A DNA stretch of 64,000 nucleotides from Erinaceus europaeus (GCF_950295315.1 NC_080177.1:83625094-83689093); one strand, 5' to 3'; counted from the stretch's first letter, positions 36,036 to 46,633 are shown. The notes: a model not told the origin generated them from the sequence alone. Numbers and translations: made by a program.

Positions 36036-36108
36036 ATGTATAAATATAGACAGATAGTTAGTTGCAGAAATAATAGCCTTGATTTGCAACCTTAGAATGG
36101 CTGTAGCT

Positions 36109-36377
36109 GGGAGCTGGGCGGTAGCACAGCAGCTTAAGCGCACGTGGCGCAAAGCACAAGGACCTGCAGGAGGATCTCAGTTCAAGCCCCCAGCTCCCCA
36201 CCTGCAGGGGAGTCGCTTCCCAGGCGGTGAAGCAGGTCTGCAGGTGTCTTGTCTTTCTCTCTCCTCTCTGTCTTCCCCTCCTCTCTCCATTTCTCTCTGT
36301 CCTATCCAACAAGGATGACATCAATAATAACTACAACAAGGGCACCAAAAGGGAATAAATAAATAAATATTAAATAA
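36109..36377 (+). mobile_element. SINE-A, plus strand
   Basis: GGAGCTGGGCGGTAGCACAG head, CACCTGCAGGGGAGTCGCTT, tail ATAATAACTACAACAAGGGC. Flanks AATGGCTGTAGCT and AACTGCTATAGCT look like an aged duplication. Confidence 0.95.
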
Positions 36378-36394
36378 AAGAACTGCTATAGCTT

Positions 36395-36495
36395 ACAATG
36401 GTGGGATTGGGGGTTCAGATCTGGTGGAGGGCGTAGGGTGGAGTTGTCCCCCATTATCCTGTAATTTTATAAATCAGTAATATCATTTAAAAAGA
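36395..36495 (+). mobile_element. LINE family X 3'-end fragment
   Basis: GGTGGAGTTGTCCCCCATTA and CCTGTAATTTTATAAATCAG match the family X terminus. Only about 100 bp remain. Confidence 0.5.
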
Positions 36496-37400
36496 AAGAA
36501 AATACATCCAAAACAACTCTTTCTCTGTCCTTGACTTAAGTCTGAGTCTCGTGAATAAAGAATAAAGGGTCTACATACTCTCTGGAATTAGTCGTGCTTA
36601 CAACATGTGGTGATTTAACCTGAGGGATAGAGTCTGGCCTTCCTGGATACTTAACTGAACCAGAATAATTTGTGGAGGGCGGCTTATCATTATAGTAAAT
36701 GAGATAGACGGGAGTGAGTGAAACAGAGTTCAAGACAGCAGGAAATGAAAGGCAGAGAGAAGTACTGAGGCAGAAAGAGGAATTGAAACAGACCTGATGT
36801 TGCACTAATCATTAGTGAGTGAAGTAATGAACTAGGAAAGAGACGCAGCCTTAGTTATAGCCCACCAAATGGAAATGAGCCATTTCCAGATGTTCCATAT
36901 GGTCTGAAATGCAAACGTTTTGTGCCTGGAGGTCAGAATTTTCAAACAGATAACAGATGCAGAAAAGGCTCAAAATTTCATGCACACAGCAAGATGGTTA
37001 TCTTTCGAATTCTCAGGGCTTGCATGTAAACTCCTCACATAAGAAGTGGGGTTTAAAATAAAGCCAGTCCAACCTCAGGCAAAATTCCAGTAGAGAAAAA
37101 GAGTTCCAGGTTAATAACAGCTTTCTCTGACACTCCAGTTCAAATACTAGACACAGCATTAGGAATTTTAGGAGGACAGCGCTGATTCAAGAGCTTTGGG
37201 GTTCAAAAAAACATTGCTGGCCAATCAGTCCTTGTGCTACAGAAAATGATGTAAGCTGACAAATTTAAGATGGTAAGGTTAATTCTGAAAATATGGCCAG
37301 TACATCAAAATATCAATTTTAAAGGGAAACAAAAAATTTTCTCTTCAATGACAAATCCTCACCATTTAAAAAAACTACCCCCCCCAAAAAAAAAAAAAGT
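36496..37400. other. Unassigned unique DNA
   Basis: No gene, RNA or repeat recognised. Confidence 0.5.
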
Positions 37401-37406
37401 CTGAAC

Positions 37407-37527
37407 TGGGCAGGAGTAGATAGCATAATGGTTATGCAAACAGACTGTCATGCATGAAGCTCCAAAGTCCTAGGTTCCATCCTCCGCACCACCATAAACT
37501 AGATCCGATCAGTGATCTGGTAAAAAA

Positions 37528-37566
<39 letters not shown>

Positions 37567-37568
37567 AA
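37407..37568 (+). mobile_element. SINE-C with (AAAT)n tail
   Basis: AGCATAATGGTTATGCAAAC, GAAGCTCCAAAGTCCTAGGT, CACCACCATAAACTAGATC, then (AAAT)n at 37525-37567. Confidence 0.88.
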
Positions 37569-37600
37569 TTTTAAGAAGTCTAAACTAAGTGAGTGGTTAA

Positions 37601-37820
37601 CATTTTTTAAAAAATTTTATCTTCATTTATTTATTGGATAGAGACAGTCAGAAATCAAGAAGGAAGGGGGACAAAAGAGGAAGAGAGACAGAGAGACACC
37701 TGCAGCCCTGCTTCACCATCCACTAAGCTTGCCCTTTCCATGTAGGGACCAGAGGCTTGAACCTGGGTCCTTGTGCACTGTAACATGTGTCCTCAAGCAG
37801 TACTGCCACTACCCAGCCCT
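37601..37820 (-). mobile_element. SINE-B, minus strand
   Basis: TTATTGGATAGAGACAGTCA, CACCTGCAGCCCTGCTTCAC, GGCTTGAACCTGGGTCCTTG. GGTTAACWTTTT on both sides is a probable target duplication. Confidence 0.93.
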
Positions 37821-38040
37821 GTGAAGGGTTAACTTTTCAAAAGTAAACTATGTCACTTTATAGACATTGGTCAAGTCACCAAGATTTAGAAGTACCGTCC
37901 ACGGAGCTTAACATCAAAGGAGATACAAATTTCACTTAAATAATCAAACATTTTAGCTAAAGATTACAGGCATACTAAGGAGACATGGAGATGCTGAGAT
38001 CAGAACACTCAGCAGATAGGAGGCATCAATGAAGTAATTT

Positions 38041-38219
38041 ATTTATTTATTTTATCTATTTTATTTTTGAGAGAGATGCAGACAGAGAGAGACACAGAGA
38101 GAAACACCAGAGCCCTGCTCAGCTCTGGCTTATGGTGATGTGGGGGATTAAACCTGGGACTTTGGAGCCTCAGGCATGAGAGTCTGTTTGCATAACCATT
38201 ATGCTGTCTCCTCCACCCT
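38041..38219 (-). mobile_element. SINE-C, minus strand
   Basis: CCTGCTCAGCTCTGGCTTAT, GGGACTTTGGAGCCTCAGGC and GCATAACCATTATGCTGTCT. Flanks GAAGTAATTTA and GAAGCAATTTA form an 11-bp duplication with one change. Confidence 0.92.
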
Positions 38220-38619
38220 GAAGCAATTTACTGATGCAGAAGAAGTGGGGAGATGCCATGCAGGATCTCAGAGCACAGGCGTGAACCTCTGACCGGCTCC
38301 AGTTAGCCTTGTGACATCACCCAAGCTTTTCAGACCCTAGGCCTCAAGTCTCAAACGTATCGAAAGGGGATATTTTTCATCTATCGCATGGATTCGCTGC
38401 AAGGATAAAATGATTAATACAGCTAAAATTCTTCCTTTAGTGCTACACAGGCAAAATCTGTCTCTTCTGGTGTTACCACTATGTACGAAATTAGGGATAT
38501 TCCAGTGCAATGTCTGCCCTTCCCAAGAAGGACCAGGGAATTGCTCAGCTAGTAAATTAGAATTGCTAGACAGTCCTGCCATCTTTATTCCTGTGTGGTG
38601 CCGAGATCTTTCCCTTTTT
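38220..38619. other. Unassigned unique DNA
   Basis: No gene or repeat recognised. Confidence 0.45.
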
Positions 38620-39065
38620 TCTTTTTTTGCCTGCAAGCTGCTTGGTGCCTGGTGCCTTCACTATAAACCCACCTTTCTCTCCCTCTCTCCCTCTCTCTCT
38701 CTCTCCCCTCTCCTCCTCTTCTCTTCTCTTCTCTTCTCTTCTCTTCTCTTCTCTTCTCTTCTCTCTCTCTCTCTCTCTCTCTCTCCCTCTCTCTCTCTCC
38801 TTTTCCACCAGGGCTGTCTTTGAGGCTCTGTGCCACTGCTCCTGGTGGCCATTTTTTCCATTTCTTTCTTTCTTTCACTTTTTTAATTGTACAGAACAAA
38901 GAAAAATTGAAAAGGAAAGGGACATAGAGAGGGAGAGAGAACGTTAAGACACCTGCAACCCTGCTTCACCACTCAATGAATCCGCTCGGCAGGCAAGGGT
39001 GAGGGCTCGAACCCAGGTCCTTGCGCTTGGGAATGTGTGTGTGTCCTGGTGCACCACCGCCGCTC
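38620..39065 (-). mobile_element. SINE debris interrupted by a pyrimidine tract
   Basis: Extension-like wording occurs twice (GCTTGGTGCCTGGTGCCTTC and GAGGCTCTGTGCCACTGCTC), then GACACCTGCAACCCTGCTTC and GCTCGAACCCAGGTCCTTGC. At least two minus-strand SINE pieces are present. Confidence 0.7.
38672..38806. repeat. (CT)n/(TTCTC)n pyrimidine tract
   Basis: About 135 bp of pure C/T with an inner (CTTCT)n block at about 38716-38762. Confidence 0.94.
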
Positions 39066-39138
39066 CCCAGCTTTGTATGTCTATTGTCTGCCATGCTCTT
39101 TGTCTTCACTCAGCCCAGGTGGGCATAAGCAGCTTCTT

Positions 39139-39448
39139 CTTCTTTTTTTTTTTTAAAGCTTTTTTTAAAATATTTATTTTATTTATTTACTCCCTTTTGT
39201 TGCCCTTGTTGTTTTATTGTTGTAGTTATTATTGTTGTTGTCGTTGTTGGATAGGACAGAGAGAAATGGAGAGAGGAGGGGAAGACAGAGAGGGGGAGAG
39301 AAAGACAGACACCTGCAGACCTGCTTCACCATCTGGGAAGCGACTCCCCTGCAGGTGGGGAGCCGGGGGTTCGAACCGGGATCCTTATGCTGGTCCTTGT
39401 GCTTTGCGCCACCTGTGCTTAACCTGCTGCGCTACCGCCTGACTCCCC
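39139..39448 (-). mobile_element. SINE-A, minus strand, with 12-bp TSD
   Basis: Flanked by AAGCAGCTTCTT at 39127-39138 and 39449-39460. Complete and very close to the family consensus. Confidence 0.97.
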
Positions 39449-39931
39449 AAGCAGCTTCTTAAACTTGTGCTGTGGGTACCTGGCTCTTTTCACTTTAGTT
39501 CTGGCCTTGCCTGGTTAACTTGTCAAAATCTTATTAGGGATAGAATTGATCATTTCTTGGTTCTTACTCACGTTTATTGTTTTTGGCTATTGGGGTAGAA
39601 CTTTCTCGATCAATATTAGTCTTCATTTTCAATTATTGATCCATTGGCAACACATATATTTATACCTTTTCACAGTATTGTGACATAATGATGAATTTCC
39701 CTCATTCCTTGTAATTTCCACCTTAGTGATTTGAAAACTATCAGATATCTATGTTCTCAGAAGCAACAAGATGCATGTTCTTCAGTCAACAACAGTCTGT
39801 GACGTGGGGCAGAAGGAATGACCTTAGTGATTTAATTTGCCTTAAAGTTAAATACTCTGATACTCAATGCATTTTTTTTATCCTAAATTTAACATCGTAT
39901 CCATCGGTTTCTCCTTTAGCTAATGAAACTC

Positions 39932-40522
39932 TGTTGAGAGCAGCGTTCAAGGTAAACCTCTTGTAGGCCCCTCGAGAAGAGGGGTAGCCGAGAGGGGCGA
40001 CATGGGTACCCCATGACCTTTGGCTGCTCTCTGCAAACTTCCCTGCTCTTGTCTGTGCCTTGGCTGGCTGATGTGGACTTGGTGGCCTGTGACCACTCCC
40101 CTGTTTTTCTGTTATGCTTAGTAGATCATATTCCTGGAACTAGCTACATAGAGGACAAGAGTAATGGGAACACAGCAAGTGTAGAAAAACGAGTTTTGCA
40201 AATAAATCATTAGAGGAGGAGAGCAAATGCCAGTAATCTCTTTCTTTATAATAACCGATTGATCTTTACTGTAATCGACTGATCTTTACTGTAACCGATT
40301 GATCTTTATAATAACCGATTGATCTTTAACTAACTGCCAGTAAATCATGATACCTTGTGTAACCTTGTATTGTGTAGAACTGCTTGCCTTCTGTATAAAT
40401 CTTGGAGACTCAGAAATAAAGTTGCCATGTCTCTGGCACAGCCCTCCCTACCCCAATCATCTCTCATTCCTTCTCTCAGGCTTATCGTTGGACTTTACTC
40501 CATGCGGGATGCAGAGACAGCA
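39932..40522 (+). mobile_element. Solo LTR, 591 bp, 6-bp TSD (ERV2/ERVK-like)
   Basis: Starts TGTTGAGAGCAGCG, ends GCAGAGACAGCA, and is flanked by AAACTC at 39926-39931 and 40523-40528. TG...CA ends, a TATAAAT box at 40394-40400 and AATAAA at 40415-40420 give an ordinary LTR layout on the plus strand. Six-base duplications are typical of betaretrovirus-like ERVs, so that class is likely. No internal retroviral sequence flanks it. The 72-codon and shorter open frames inside it are incidental. Confidence 0.82.
40253..40332. repeat. 20-bp tandem repeat x4 in LTR U3
   Basis: AACCGATTGATCTTTACTGT and close variants, period 20 (starts at 40253, 40273, 40293, 40313), upstream of the TATA box of the solo LTR. 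The position fits an enhancer-type repeat. Confidence 0.9.
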
Positions 40523-40786
40523 AAACTCCATCAACACAAACAGTTCATCAGTGCCTGAGAGGTGGCTAACCAGGTAAGGCAGGTACTTAGCCATGTGTAT
40601 GTACTGCCCAAGCTTAAGCTCTGGGATCAGAGGGACATTGTCATGGTGTCAGACAAAACCTGGGTACAGTGATATCTCTGTTTCTCAGCCCCCTTCTCTC
40701 TTGAAAAAAATTATCTATTTATTTAAATTTCATTATTAAAATAATTAATTAAAATAAATAAAACATAAAAATAAAATTAGTATTTT

Positions 40787-40993
40787 AAAATATTTATTTA
40801 TTTATTTATTGGATAGACAGCCAGAAATCAAGAGAGCAGGTGAAGACAGAGAGAAAGAGAGACAGAGACATCTGCAGCCCTGCTTCACCACTTGTGAAGT
40901 TTTCCCTTGTAGGTGGGGGCCAGGGACTTGAACCCAGGCCCCTGAACATTATAACATATGTGCTCAATCAAGTGTGTTACCACCTGGCTCCAT
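40787..40993 (-). mobile_element. SINE-B, minus strand
   Basis: TTATTGGATAGACAGCCAGA, ATCTGCAGCCCTGCTTCACC, GACTTGAACCCAGGCCCCTG and TGTGTTACCACCTGGCTCC. Confidence 0.93.

Positions 40994-40999
<6 letters not shown>

Positions 41000-41037
<38 letters not shown>
41000..41037. repeat. (CT)n microsatellite
   Basis: About 19 CT units following the SINE-B. Confidence 0.93.
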
Positions 41038-41039
<2 letters not shown>

Positions 41040-41040
<1 letters not shown>

Positions 41041-42002
41041 CAGAGAGTAGTGAAACTACATATGAGCAAGACCCCTGTTCATTAAATAATAATAATATTT
41101 TATTAAGCTAATAATAAATAACAACACATAATTATTATGAACTGGAGCTCAGATTTGGTGTCAAGAATATTCTCCACTATCCTACTCTAATCCAAGTAGA
41201 ATATGCATTTCACTCGTATTTTCAGAAGTAACATAGAATTTGCATTGAACATGATTCTAGTCTTGAGAATACATTTATTATATGTTTCTTAACTTTTGAA
41301 AATATATAATAATCTTAAATTTCTACCGGGATATTAAGCTAGGAGACACTGAAAATTTATCCTGAAAGATGCTATATATAAATCACCAGGGAAAAAAACT
41401 CTACTTTTCATTATTCTGAATCTGGTTTTTCTCAGTTTTACTCTAGTTGTTGTTACTTTTAAAATAAATTGCCATTACTCCCCACAAGTCACATTTGCAA
41501 ATGCTATTTCATCTAGCTGTATTCCTTCTGCCACAGTAAGTCTAATATGCATAGGAAAAAGGCTTTGTCTTCATTTATAAATTGGTCACTAACTTATCAT
41601 ATTATGTTGGATAAAGCTTGTAAAACATTAGGCCGGGGCTTTATACCATATGAAATGAAATTAAATTATATATGCGCAATCCTTGCTTTAATAACCTAAG
41701 GAAATTCTTGTAACTTCTGACTTTTTAGAATAAAATGTCATTTTATACAATTTCTATTTACACAATCTTTCAAGCTTCACTTGCTCTAGGGAAGCTGAGT
41801 TCCAGCTCCTTCCAGAAGGCAGGGCCATGAGTCAATCAAATCAAGATTTCCACGTGACTAAAAGAATTGCAAAATGCTATACATCTTAATTCCAATTACA
41901 TAAAACTTAACCTGGGGTGGGGGAAAGGATGAGAGTGATATAACTTATTTATAATCAATGAAACGGGACATCACTACCTACAAAAATAATAATAATGAGG
42001 TA
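41040..42002. other. Unassigned AT-rich unique DNA
   Basis: No transposon wording seen. It is one of the longest repeat-free stretches in the window. No gene called. Confidence 0.5.
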
Positions 42003-42013
42003 TTCATTTTCTT

Positions 42014-42232
42014 CTTTATTATATTTATTTATTTATTGGATAGAGACAGTCAAAAATCCATAGGGAAGGGAGAAACAGAGAGGGTGAGAGACAGAGAGAC
42101 ACCTGCAGCCCTGCTTCACCACTCGTGAAGCTTTCCCCCTGCAGGTGGGGACTGGGGGCTTGAACCTGGGTCCTTGTGCGCTGTAACGTGTGCGCTCAAC
42201 CAGGTGCGCCACCACCCAGCTCCCATAATGTC
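42014..42232 (-). mobile_element. SINE-B, minus strand, with 11-bp TSD
   Basis: Flanked by TTCATTTTCTT at 42003-42013 and 42233-42243. Low divergence (GCTTTCCCCCTGCAGGTGGG, GGTGCGCCACCACCCAGCTC). Confidence 0.96.
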
Positions 42233-42248
42233 TTCATTTTCTTGGTTA

Positions 42249-42508
42249 TTGTTTGTTTATTTGTTTGTTTGTTTTTGCCTCCAGGATTATCACTGGAGCT
42301 TGGTGCCAGCACTGTGAATCCACTGTTCCTGTAGCCATTTTTTTCAATTTTACTAGACAGGACAGAGAGAAATTGAGAGAGGAGTGGGAGATTGGGAGAT
42401 AGAGAGGGAGAGAGACAGAGAGACACCTGCAGCCCTGGGTCTCGAGCCCAGATCCTTGTGTGGGTCCTTGAACTTAGTACAATGTGCAGCACTGCCCTGC
42501 CTCTCCTG
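42249..42508 (-). mobile_element. SINE with 3' extension, minus strand
   Basis: (GTTT)n, then GCCTCCAGGATTATCACTGG, AGACAGGACAGAGAGAAATT, CACCTGCAGCCCTGGGTCTC. It has SINE-A-type extension and SINE-B-type body features. Confidence 0.88.
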
Positions 42509-42879
42509 TGGCATTCTGTTCACTGCATTATACAATCTACGTTGATCAACTAAAGGGGGATTCTCTGTTGTCAGTGCTCAGTGCACTTCCAGGAAAACGA
42601 ATGATGTCTATTCCATGTTTCTTTTAGTTTCAAAATGATTTCTTTTTGCTTCTCCGCTATGAATACTTAAAATAAATTTGTGAAATTAAAACTTTTAGTG
42701 AATTTTGAGAACATATTTTACAAGGTAATTGCTGTTTCGGGGTTCAATTTCACACCTCACTGAAATATAAGGAAATGTCCTACCCACTAGCGAACTGTTA
42801 ATCTCCCATCAAAAAAGGGCTTGAGGCCTCTTCGCAGTTATTATTATTGGTGTTGTTGTTGTTCCTTACTGGTTTGCAG

Positions 42880-43740
42880 CGCAGTCTTCGGCACATGGAC
42901 ACAGCCTCGCCTCTCCCTTGACAGGTGCCCAGGAGACACTTGCTCCCCCAGCCTGGGGGCCACTCTCTCATCATACACCAGGACTCCAGTGTTACCTCAT
43001 CCGTTTCCTCCTTCCCCAGAATCCTTTGCTGTTGTTTTCGACAGGTTATGTTGTTTTCAATGGGTTAGGTTGTTTTTGCCGGGCTGGCTTCACGGGCCGG
43101 TAACAGACGACCAGGGACTCATGGTTGAGCTGTAGGCAGTATCTCTTTATTCATGCAGGACGCAGCACAATCTAAGCCGAGCTAAGCTAAACTAAAGGTA
43201 CCCTAAAACTCACAATGCTGTCTTTATATATACTTGCCAAGTAAGGTGGAAACAGGATGTGACATAGAGAGGGTGGAGAGAAAAGTGACTGGTGAAAATC
43301 AGAGTGTGACAAGGAGGGGGTGGAGCAGGCGAGAATCCTATCACTGAACCACCAATGCCCTGCAGGGAGGGTGGTGCTTGTTAACAGTGGTTATGTAAAT
43401 AGAATGCAGTGGTTATGTAAATAGAATAGTGTTAAGCAGGGGGGATTTAAACCAAATGAAACAGAAGGGGTCTCATGCATACCAACACTTTGCTTTGGTG
43501 CAGCACTCCATGCCCAGTCCGATTTCATCTTGTTTGAGCTTTCTGTCCTTTTTTCTTAAGCTCCACCTCTGAGTGAGATGATTCATTATTGGTCTTTCAA
43601 TGTCTGGCTTATCTCATTCAACATGATACCTTCCAGTACCTGGCCAATATATCGCAAAGGAGATGACCACATCATTTTTCAGGGCTGTATAGGATTTCAC
43701 TATTTGTCCACTGTCCTTTCATAGTTCAGAAAGACAGTGA
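42880..43740 (-). mobile_element. L1 3' end, minus strand, split by a solo LTR
   Basis: 3' UTR wording lies on both sides of the LTR (CTCCTTCCCCAGAATCC left, TGGTGCAGCACTCCATGCCC right), then CTGGCTTATCTCATTCAACA and CAGGGCTGTATAGGATTTCA, the reversed end of ORF2. Confidence 0.72.
43030..43487 (-). mobile_element. Solo LTR, 458 bp, 6-bp TSD (ERV2/ERVK-like)
   Basis: Flanked by CTTTGC at 43024-43029 and 43488-43493, with TG...CA ends. On the minus strand it starts TGTTGGTATGCATGAGACC, has TATATAAA (43223-43230) and AATAAA (43146-43151). A 22-bp tandem pair in U3 lies at 43385-43428. A 19-bp motif (GTTGTTTTCRAYRGGTTAK type) occurs three times at the U5 end, 43031-43087. No internal retroviral genes remain; recombination between two LTRs is the usual cause. 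Confidence 0.87.
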
Positions 43741-44044
43741 GAAAAAGTGAAAGAGGTTACAGTTCTGCAACAATGAAGCTTTCCTCTCTGTGGTGGAGAC
43801 AGCCTGAACCTTGTTCTCACCTGCTTTGGCATAATAATTCAGAGGCTGGCCAGCGAAAACCCCCAGGCTTAATACATTTACAAGTGCAAATGCTAACAGT
43901 CAGCTGCTAGTCATTTGGAAAAGACAAGGCTTCCACAGCTGGTAGTTGAATAGGACAGAAATCTGCCCTGATACCAAGGTGTCGAGGGTCACACCCCCCA
44001 CACACACTTTCCCACAGACCCAGTTTTCCTTGAACTGTGTCTAA

Positions 44045-44181
44045 CCAGGGCCAGGGAGTGGCACACCCAGTTAAGCACACAAAGTGCTGAGCATAAAGAT
44101 CTGGGTTCGAGCCCCAGGCTCCCTACCTGCACGGGGGAAGCTTCACAAGCAGGTCTGCAGCCTCTCTCTCTCTCTCTCTCT
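44045..44181 (+). mobile_element. SINE-B, short, plus strand
   Basis: CAGGGCCAGGGAGTGGCACA, GGTTCGAGCCCCAGGCTCCC, GGGGGAAGCTTCACAAGCAG and (CT)n. The last third of the element is missing. Confidence 0.85.
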
Positions 44182-44280
44182 GGAAGGAATCTGACCAAAT
44201 GCACTCCTGCCCAGTGCAGGAGGCTGTCTCCCTGCTGATAGGCCTTCCTCTGTCTCAGCCTTGGGGCAGATGGCTCATTT

Positions 44281-44560
44281 ATTCATATTTATTTATTTAT
44301 TTTCCTTTTTGTTGCCCTTGTTGTTTAACATTGTTGTGGTTATTGACGTCATCATTGTTGGATAGGACACAGAGAAATGGAGAGAGGAGGGGGAAGACAG
44401 AGAGGGGGAGAGAAAGACAGACACCTGCAGACCTGCTTCACTGCCTGTGAAGCGACTCCCCTGCAGGTGGGGAGCCGGGGGCTCGAACCAGGATCCTTAT
44501 GCTGGTCCTTGTGTTTAGTGCCACCTGCGCTTAACCCACTACGCCACCGCCCAGCTCCCT
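44281..44560 (-). mobile_element. SINE-A, minus strand, with 13-bp TSD
   Basis: Flanked by AGATGGCTCATTT at 44268-44280 and 44561-44573. Complete. Confidence 0.97.
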
Positions 44561-44929
44561 AGATGGCTCATTTTTATTCTTCTCCATGTGTCCTTTTTGC
44601 TGACTCTTTTTCCTAACTTATTTATTCCAACAAACTCCCTATAAACTTTGGTGCACTGCCGCCTAAACTCTCTCAGAGTCCCTGCGCATGGCGGCCACAG
44701 GAAGGATAAATAAGTCTTGGTCTGGTGTCGTGGACAAGGACGGGACCGAACCTTGACATTGTCAAGCACGTGGCGGAACAGAACACTGTCCCAGCGAGGC
44801 CCAGGTTTGTGTATGTTTCAGCCTGTCTCTTTCCTTGCTTGAATCTCTCCTTCTGAATCTCCTCACCTACCCTGACTGCCTCCAGCTCCATTCCTGTTGG
44901 GGCAGAAGGCATGGTTTCAGCTTTTCTCA

Positions 44930-45340
44930 TCGCTGAGCAGGAGCCCCTGTTAGGTGTATTTTCACAGCTTCCTTATCCATCCACCTGCCAGTGTACACTT
45001 GGGTTTGTTTCCAGCTACTGTATTGTGCTGCCACAAACACAGGTGTGCAGATATCTTTATTCCTATCATTTAGTCTGGGAGAATAAAGATTTTCAGTACA
45101 GCTGTTGCGTCGTGAGTGCAATTTCTCACCTTACCATGACAGGTGTCTGCACAACACTCTCACCCCAACTCAGGTCCTTGTGCCTGACCCTGTGCCAGAG
45201 CCCCAAAGCCCCCAGTTCCCACCAGAGTCCTTTGCTCTGTAGCAGCACACCAAGCCCAGCCCAAGTTTACTCGGTTTCCCTTTCTGTCCTTGTTTTTTAG
45301 ATCCCACCTATCAGTGAGATAACCTGGTACTTATCCTTTC
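44930..45340 (-). mobile_element. L1 fragments, minus strand
   Basis: 44990-45110 (CTTGGGTTTGTTTCCAGCTA, ACAAACACAGGTGTGCAGAT) is reversed late ORF2. 45150-45340 (CAGAGCCCCAAAGCCCCCAG, CACCTATCAGTGAGATAACC) is reversed 3' UTR. Their order is not that of one colinear L1, so two copies or a rearrangement are implied. Confidence 0.65.
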
Positions 45341-45348
45341 TACTTTAG

Positions 45349-45620
45349 AGAGCCGGGCCATAGCGCAGCAGCTTAAGCTCAAGTGGTGCAGAGCATTAGG
45401 ACCTGCGTAAGGATCCCAGTTCGAGCCCTCAGCTCCCCACCTGCACCCCACAGGCGGTGAAGCAGGTCTGCAGGTGTCTGTCTTTCTCTCCCCCTCTGTC
45501 TTCCCCTCCTCTCTCCATTTCTCTCAGTGCTATCCAACAATGATGACATCAAGAACAACAACAATAATAACTACAACAATAAAACAAGTGCAACAAAAGG
45601 GAATAAATATTTAAAATATA
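45349..45620 (+). mobile_element. SINE-A, plus strand, with small internal loss
   Basis: GAGCCGGGCCATAGCGCAGC head and GTTCGAGCCCTCAGCTCCCC. The usual GGGGAGTCGCTTCACAGGCG stretch is shortened to CCCCACAGGCGG. Tail ATAATAACTACAACAATAAA. Confidence 0.94.
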
Positions 45621-45657
45621 TTTTTTAGGTTTTTTTTTTTAGAGAGAGAGATACCAG

Positions 45658-45876
45658 GGAGGCCTAGTGATGGCACACCTGTTGGAGTGCACATGTTATA
45701 ATGCCCAGAACCTAGTTTGAGCCCACAGTCCCCACCTGCATGAGGGAAAGCTTTGTGAGTGGTGAAGCAGGGCTGCAGGCGTCTCTCTGTTCTTTTTCAG
45801 TCTCTATCTCCCCCTCTCCTGTCAATTTCTCACTGTCTTTATCCAATAAATTAATAAAGATACGAAGAAAAAAAAA
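45658..45876 (+). mobile_element. SINE-B, plus strand; ERV integrated at its A-tail
   Basis: GGGAGGCCTAGTGATGGCAC, GTGGTGAAGCAGGGCTGCAG, CACTGTCTTTATCCAATAAA and an A-run. The provirus target duplication AGATG directly follows the A-run. Confidence 0.92.
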
Positions 45877-45998
45877 AGATGTGTAAAAGGCAGTAGCCTT
45901 GAAATTCCCTTTTTATGCAGTTGTTTGTTAAGTGCTTTTAGTATGAGTTGCTTGTAGTATGAGGTGGAAAATTCCTTGCCCCTTCCCCCTTGAATAAG

Positions 45999-46130
45999 CA
46001 GGACCTAATCAGTGAAGGCCACCCATTGTTCGAAGGACCCTGCCTGGGGATAAGCCTTATCAGGACCTCATCAGTGAAGGCCACCCATTGTTCGAAGGAC
46101 CCTACATGGGGACAAGCCTTATCAGGACCT
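45999..46130 (+). promoter_or_regulatory. U3 62-bp direct repeat (enhancer-like)
   Basis: CAGGACCTMATCAGTGAAGG starts copies at 45999 and 46061, with a third beginning (CAGGACCT) at 46123; period 62. Its place in U3 resembles the enhancer repeats of gammaretroviruses. Both LTRs carry it, so it predates this insertion. Confidence 0.85.
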
Positions 46131-46387
46131 TTGAACAGACTTTGTGGTGTGCTGCCTACCGGATGGGTGGTCATAGCTGATGGCAGGGGGATGTGGCGAC
46201 CCTGCCTGGTTGAATTCTATTGGTTGTGTGATCTTACTATATTTGAAAATAGCCCACGCTTTGCTTTGTATGGACCCCGCTTTTTGCTAAGTTTGAAATG
46301 ATTGGATCTTGTGTTTGCTATAGCCTGTTATTGGATGTAGGTTGATAAGGTGATGTGCTCCCCCTCCCTGAGTGTAGTCTGAATTCC

Positions 46388-46393
46388 TATAAA
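46388..46393 (+). promoter_or_regulatory. LTR TATA box
   Basis: TATAAA upstream of CCCTGTTCGGGGTCGAGC. The U3/R boundary is expected about 25-30 bp downstream. Confidence 0.75.
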
Positions 46394-46473
46394 TTGTATG
46401 GTCTGAGCCCTGTTCGGGGTCGAGCTTGGTAGACTAACACCAGTCACCATCTCGGCCCGGATTGCAATTCGTC

Positions 46474-46479
46474 AATAAA
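46474..46479 (+). terminator. LTR polyadenylation signal
   Basis: AATAAA 81 bp after the TATA box. The equivalent in the 3' LTR is at 51796-51801. Confidence 0.75.
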
Positions 46480-46531
46480 CATCTTTGCTTCCTTACAGTG
46501 GATGGTGGTTTGATTTATGCTCGCTAACATT

Positions 46532-46549
46532 TGGAGGCCCCAGCGAGAT
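46532..46549 (+). promoter_or_regulatory. Primer binding site, tRNA-Gln type
   Basis: TGGAGGCCCCAGCGAGAT begins 2 bases after the LTR. From memory it agrees with the glutamine-tRNA site at 16 of 18 positions. The retained site means minus-strand DNA priming was probably still possible. Confidence 0.75.
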
Positions 46550-46627
46550 ACCTCAGACGGGTACTCCTGAGGACACCCCATCCTGGGTCCGGACCCTCGG
46601 AGGCCTTGGAAGCCCTGCCCGGCGCCG

Positions 46628-46633
46628 GTAAGT
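46628..46633 (+). promoter_or_regulatory. Candidate major splice donor
   Basis: GTAAGT preceded by GCGCCG in the leader about 100 bp after the LTR, the usual place for a retroviral donor. A second AGTAAGT occurs near 46694. Confidence 0.5.

Larger units (their letters stand above)
45882..46529 (+). repeat. 5' LTR of the provirus (648 bp)
   Basis: TGTAAAAGGCAG ... GCTCGCTAACA. It matches the 3' LTR except at 46051 (T, C in 3'), 46188 (G, A in 3') and 46256 (A, G in 3'), all transitions. Three ATTGG (inverted CCAAT) motifs lie at about 46219, 46301 and 46330, ahead of the TATA box. The 103-codon open frame inside U3 is present in both LTRs, but I do not consider it a gene. Confidence 0.96.

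Noticed and set aside
45990..46301. 103-codon frame inside the LTR, conserved in both LTRs
   Set aside because: Two copies of a young LTR are identical by descent, so conservation says nothing about coding. It overlaps the U3 repeats and has no known counterpart that I recognise.
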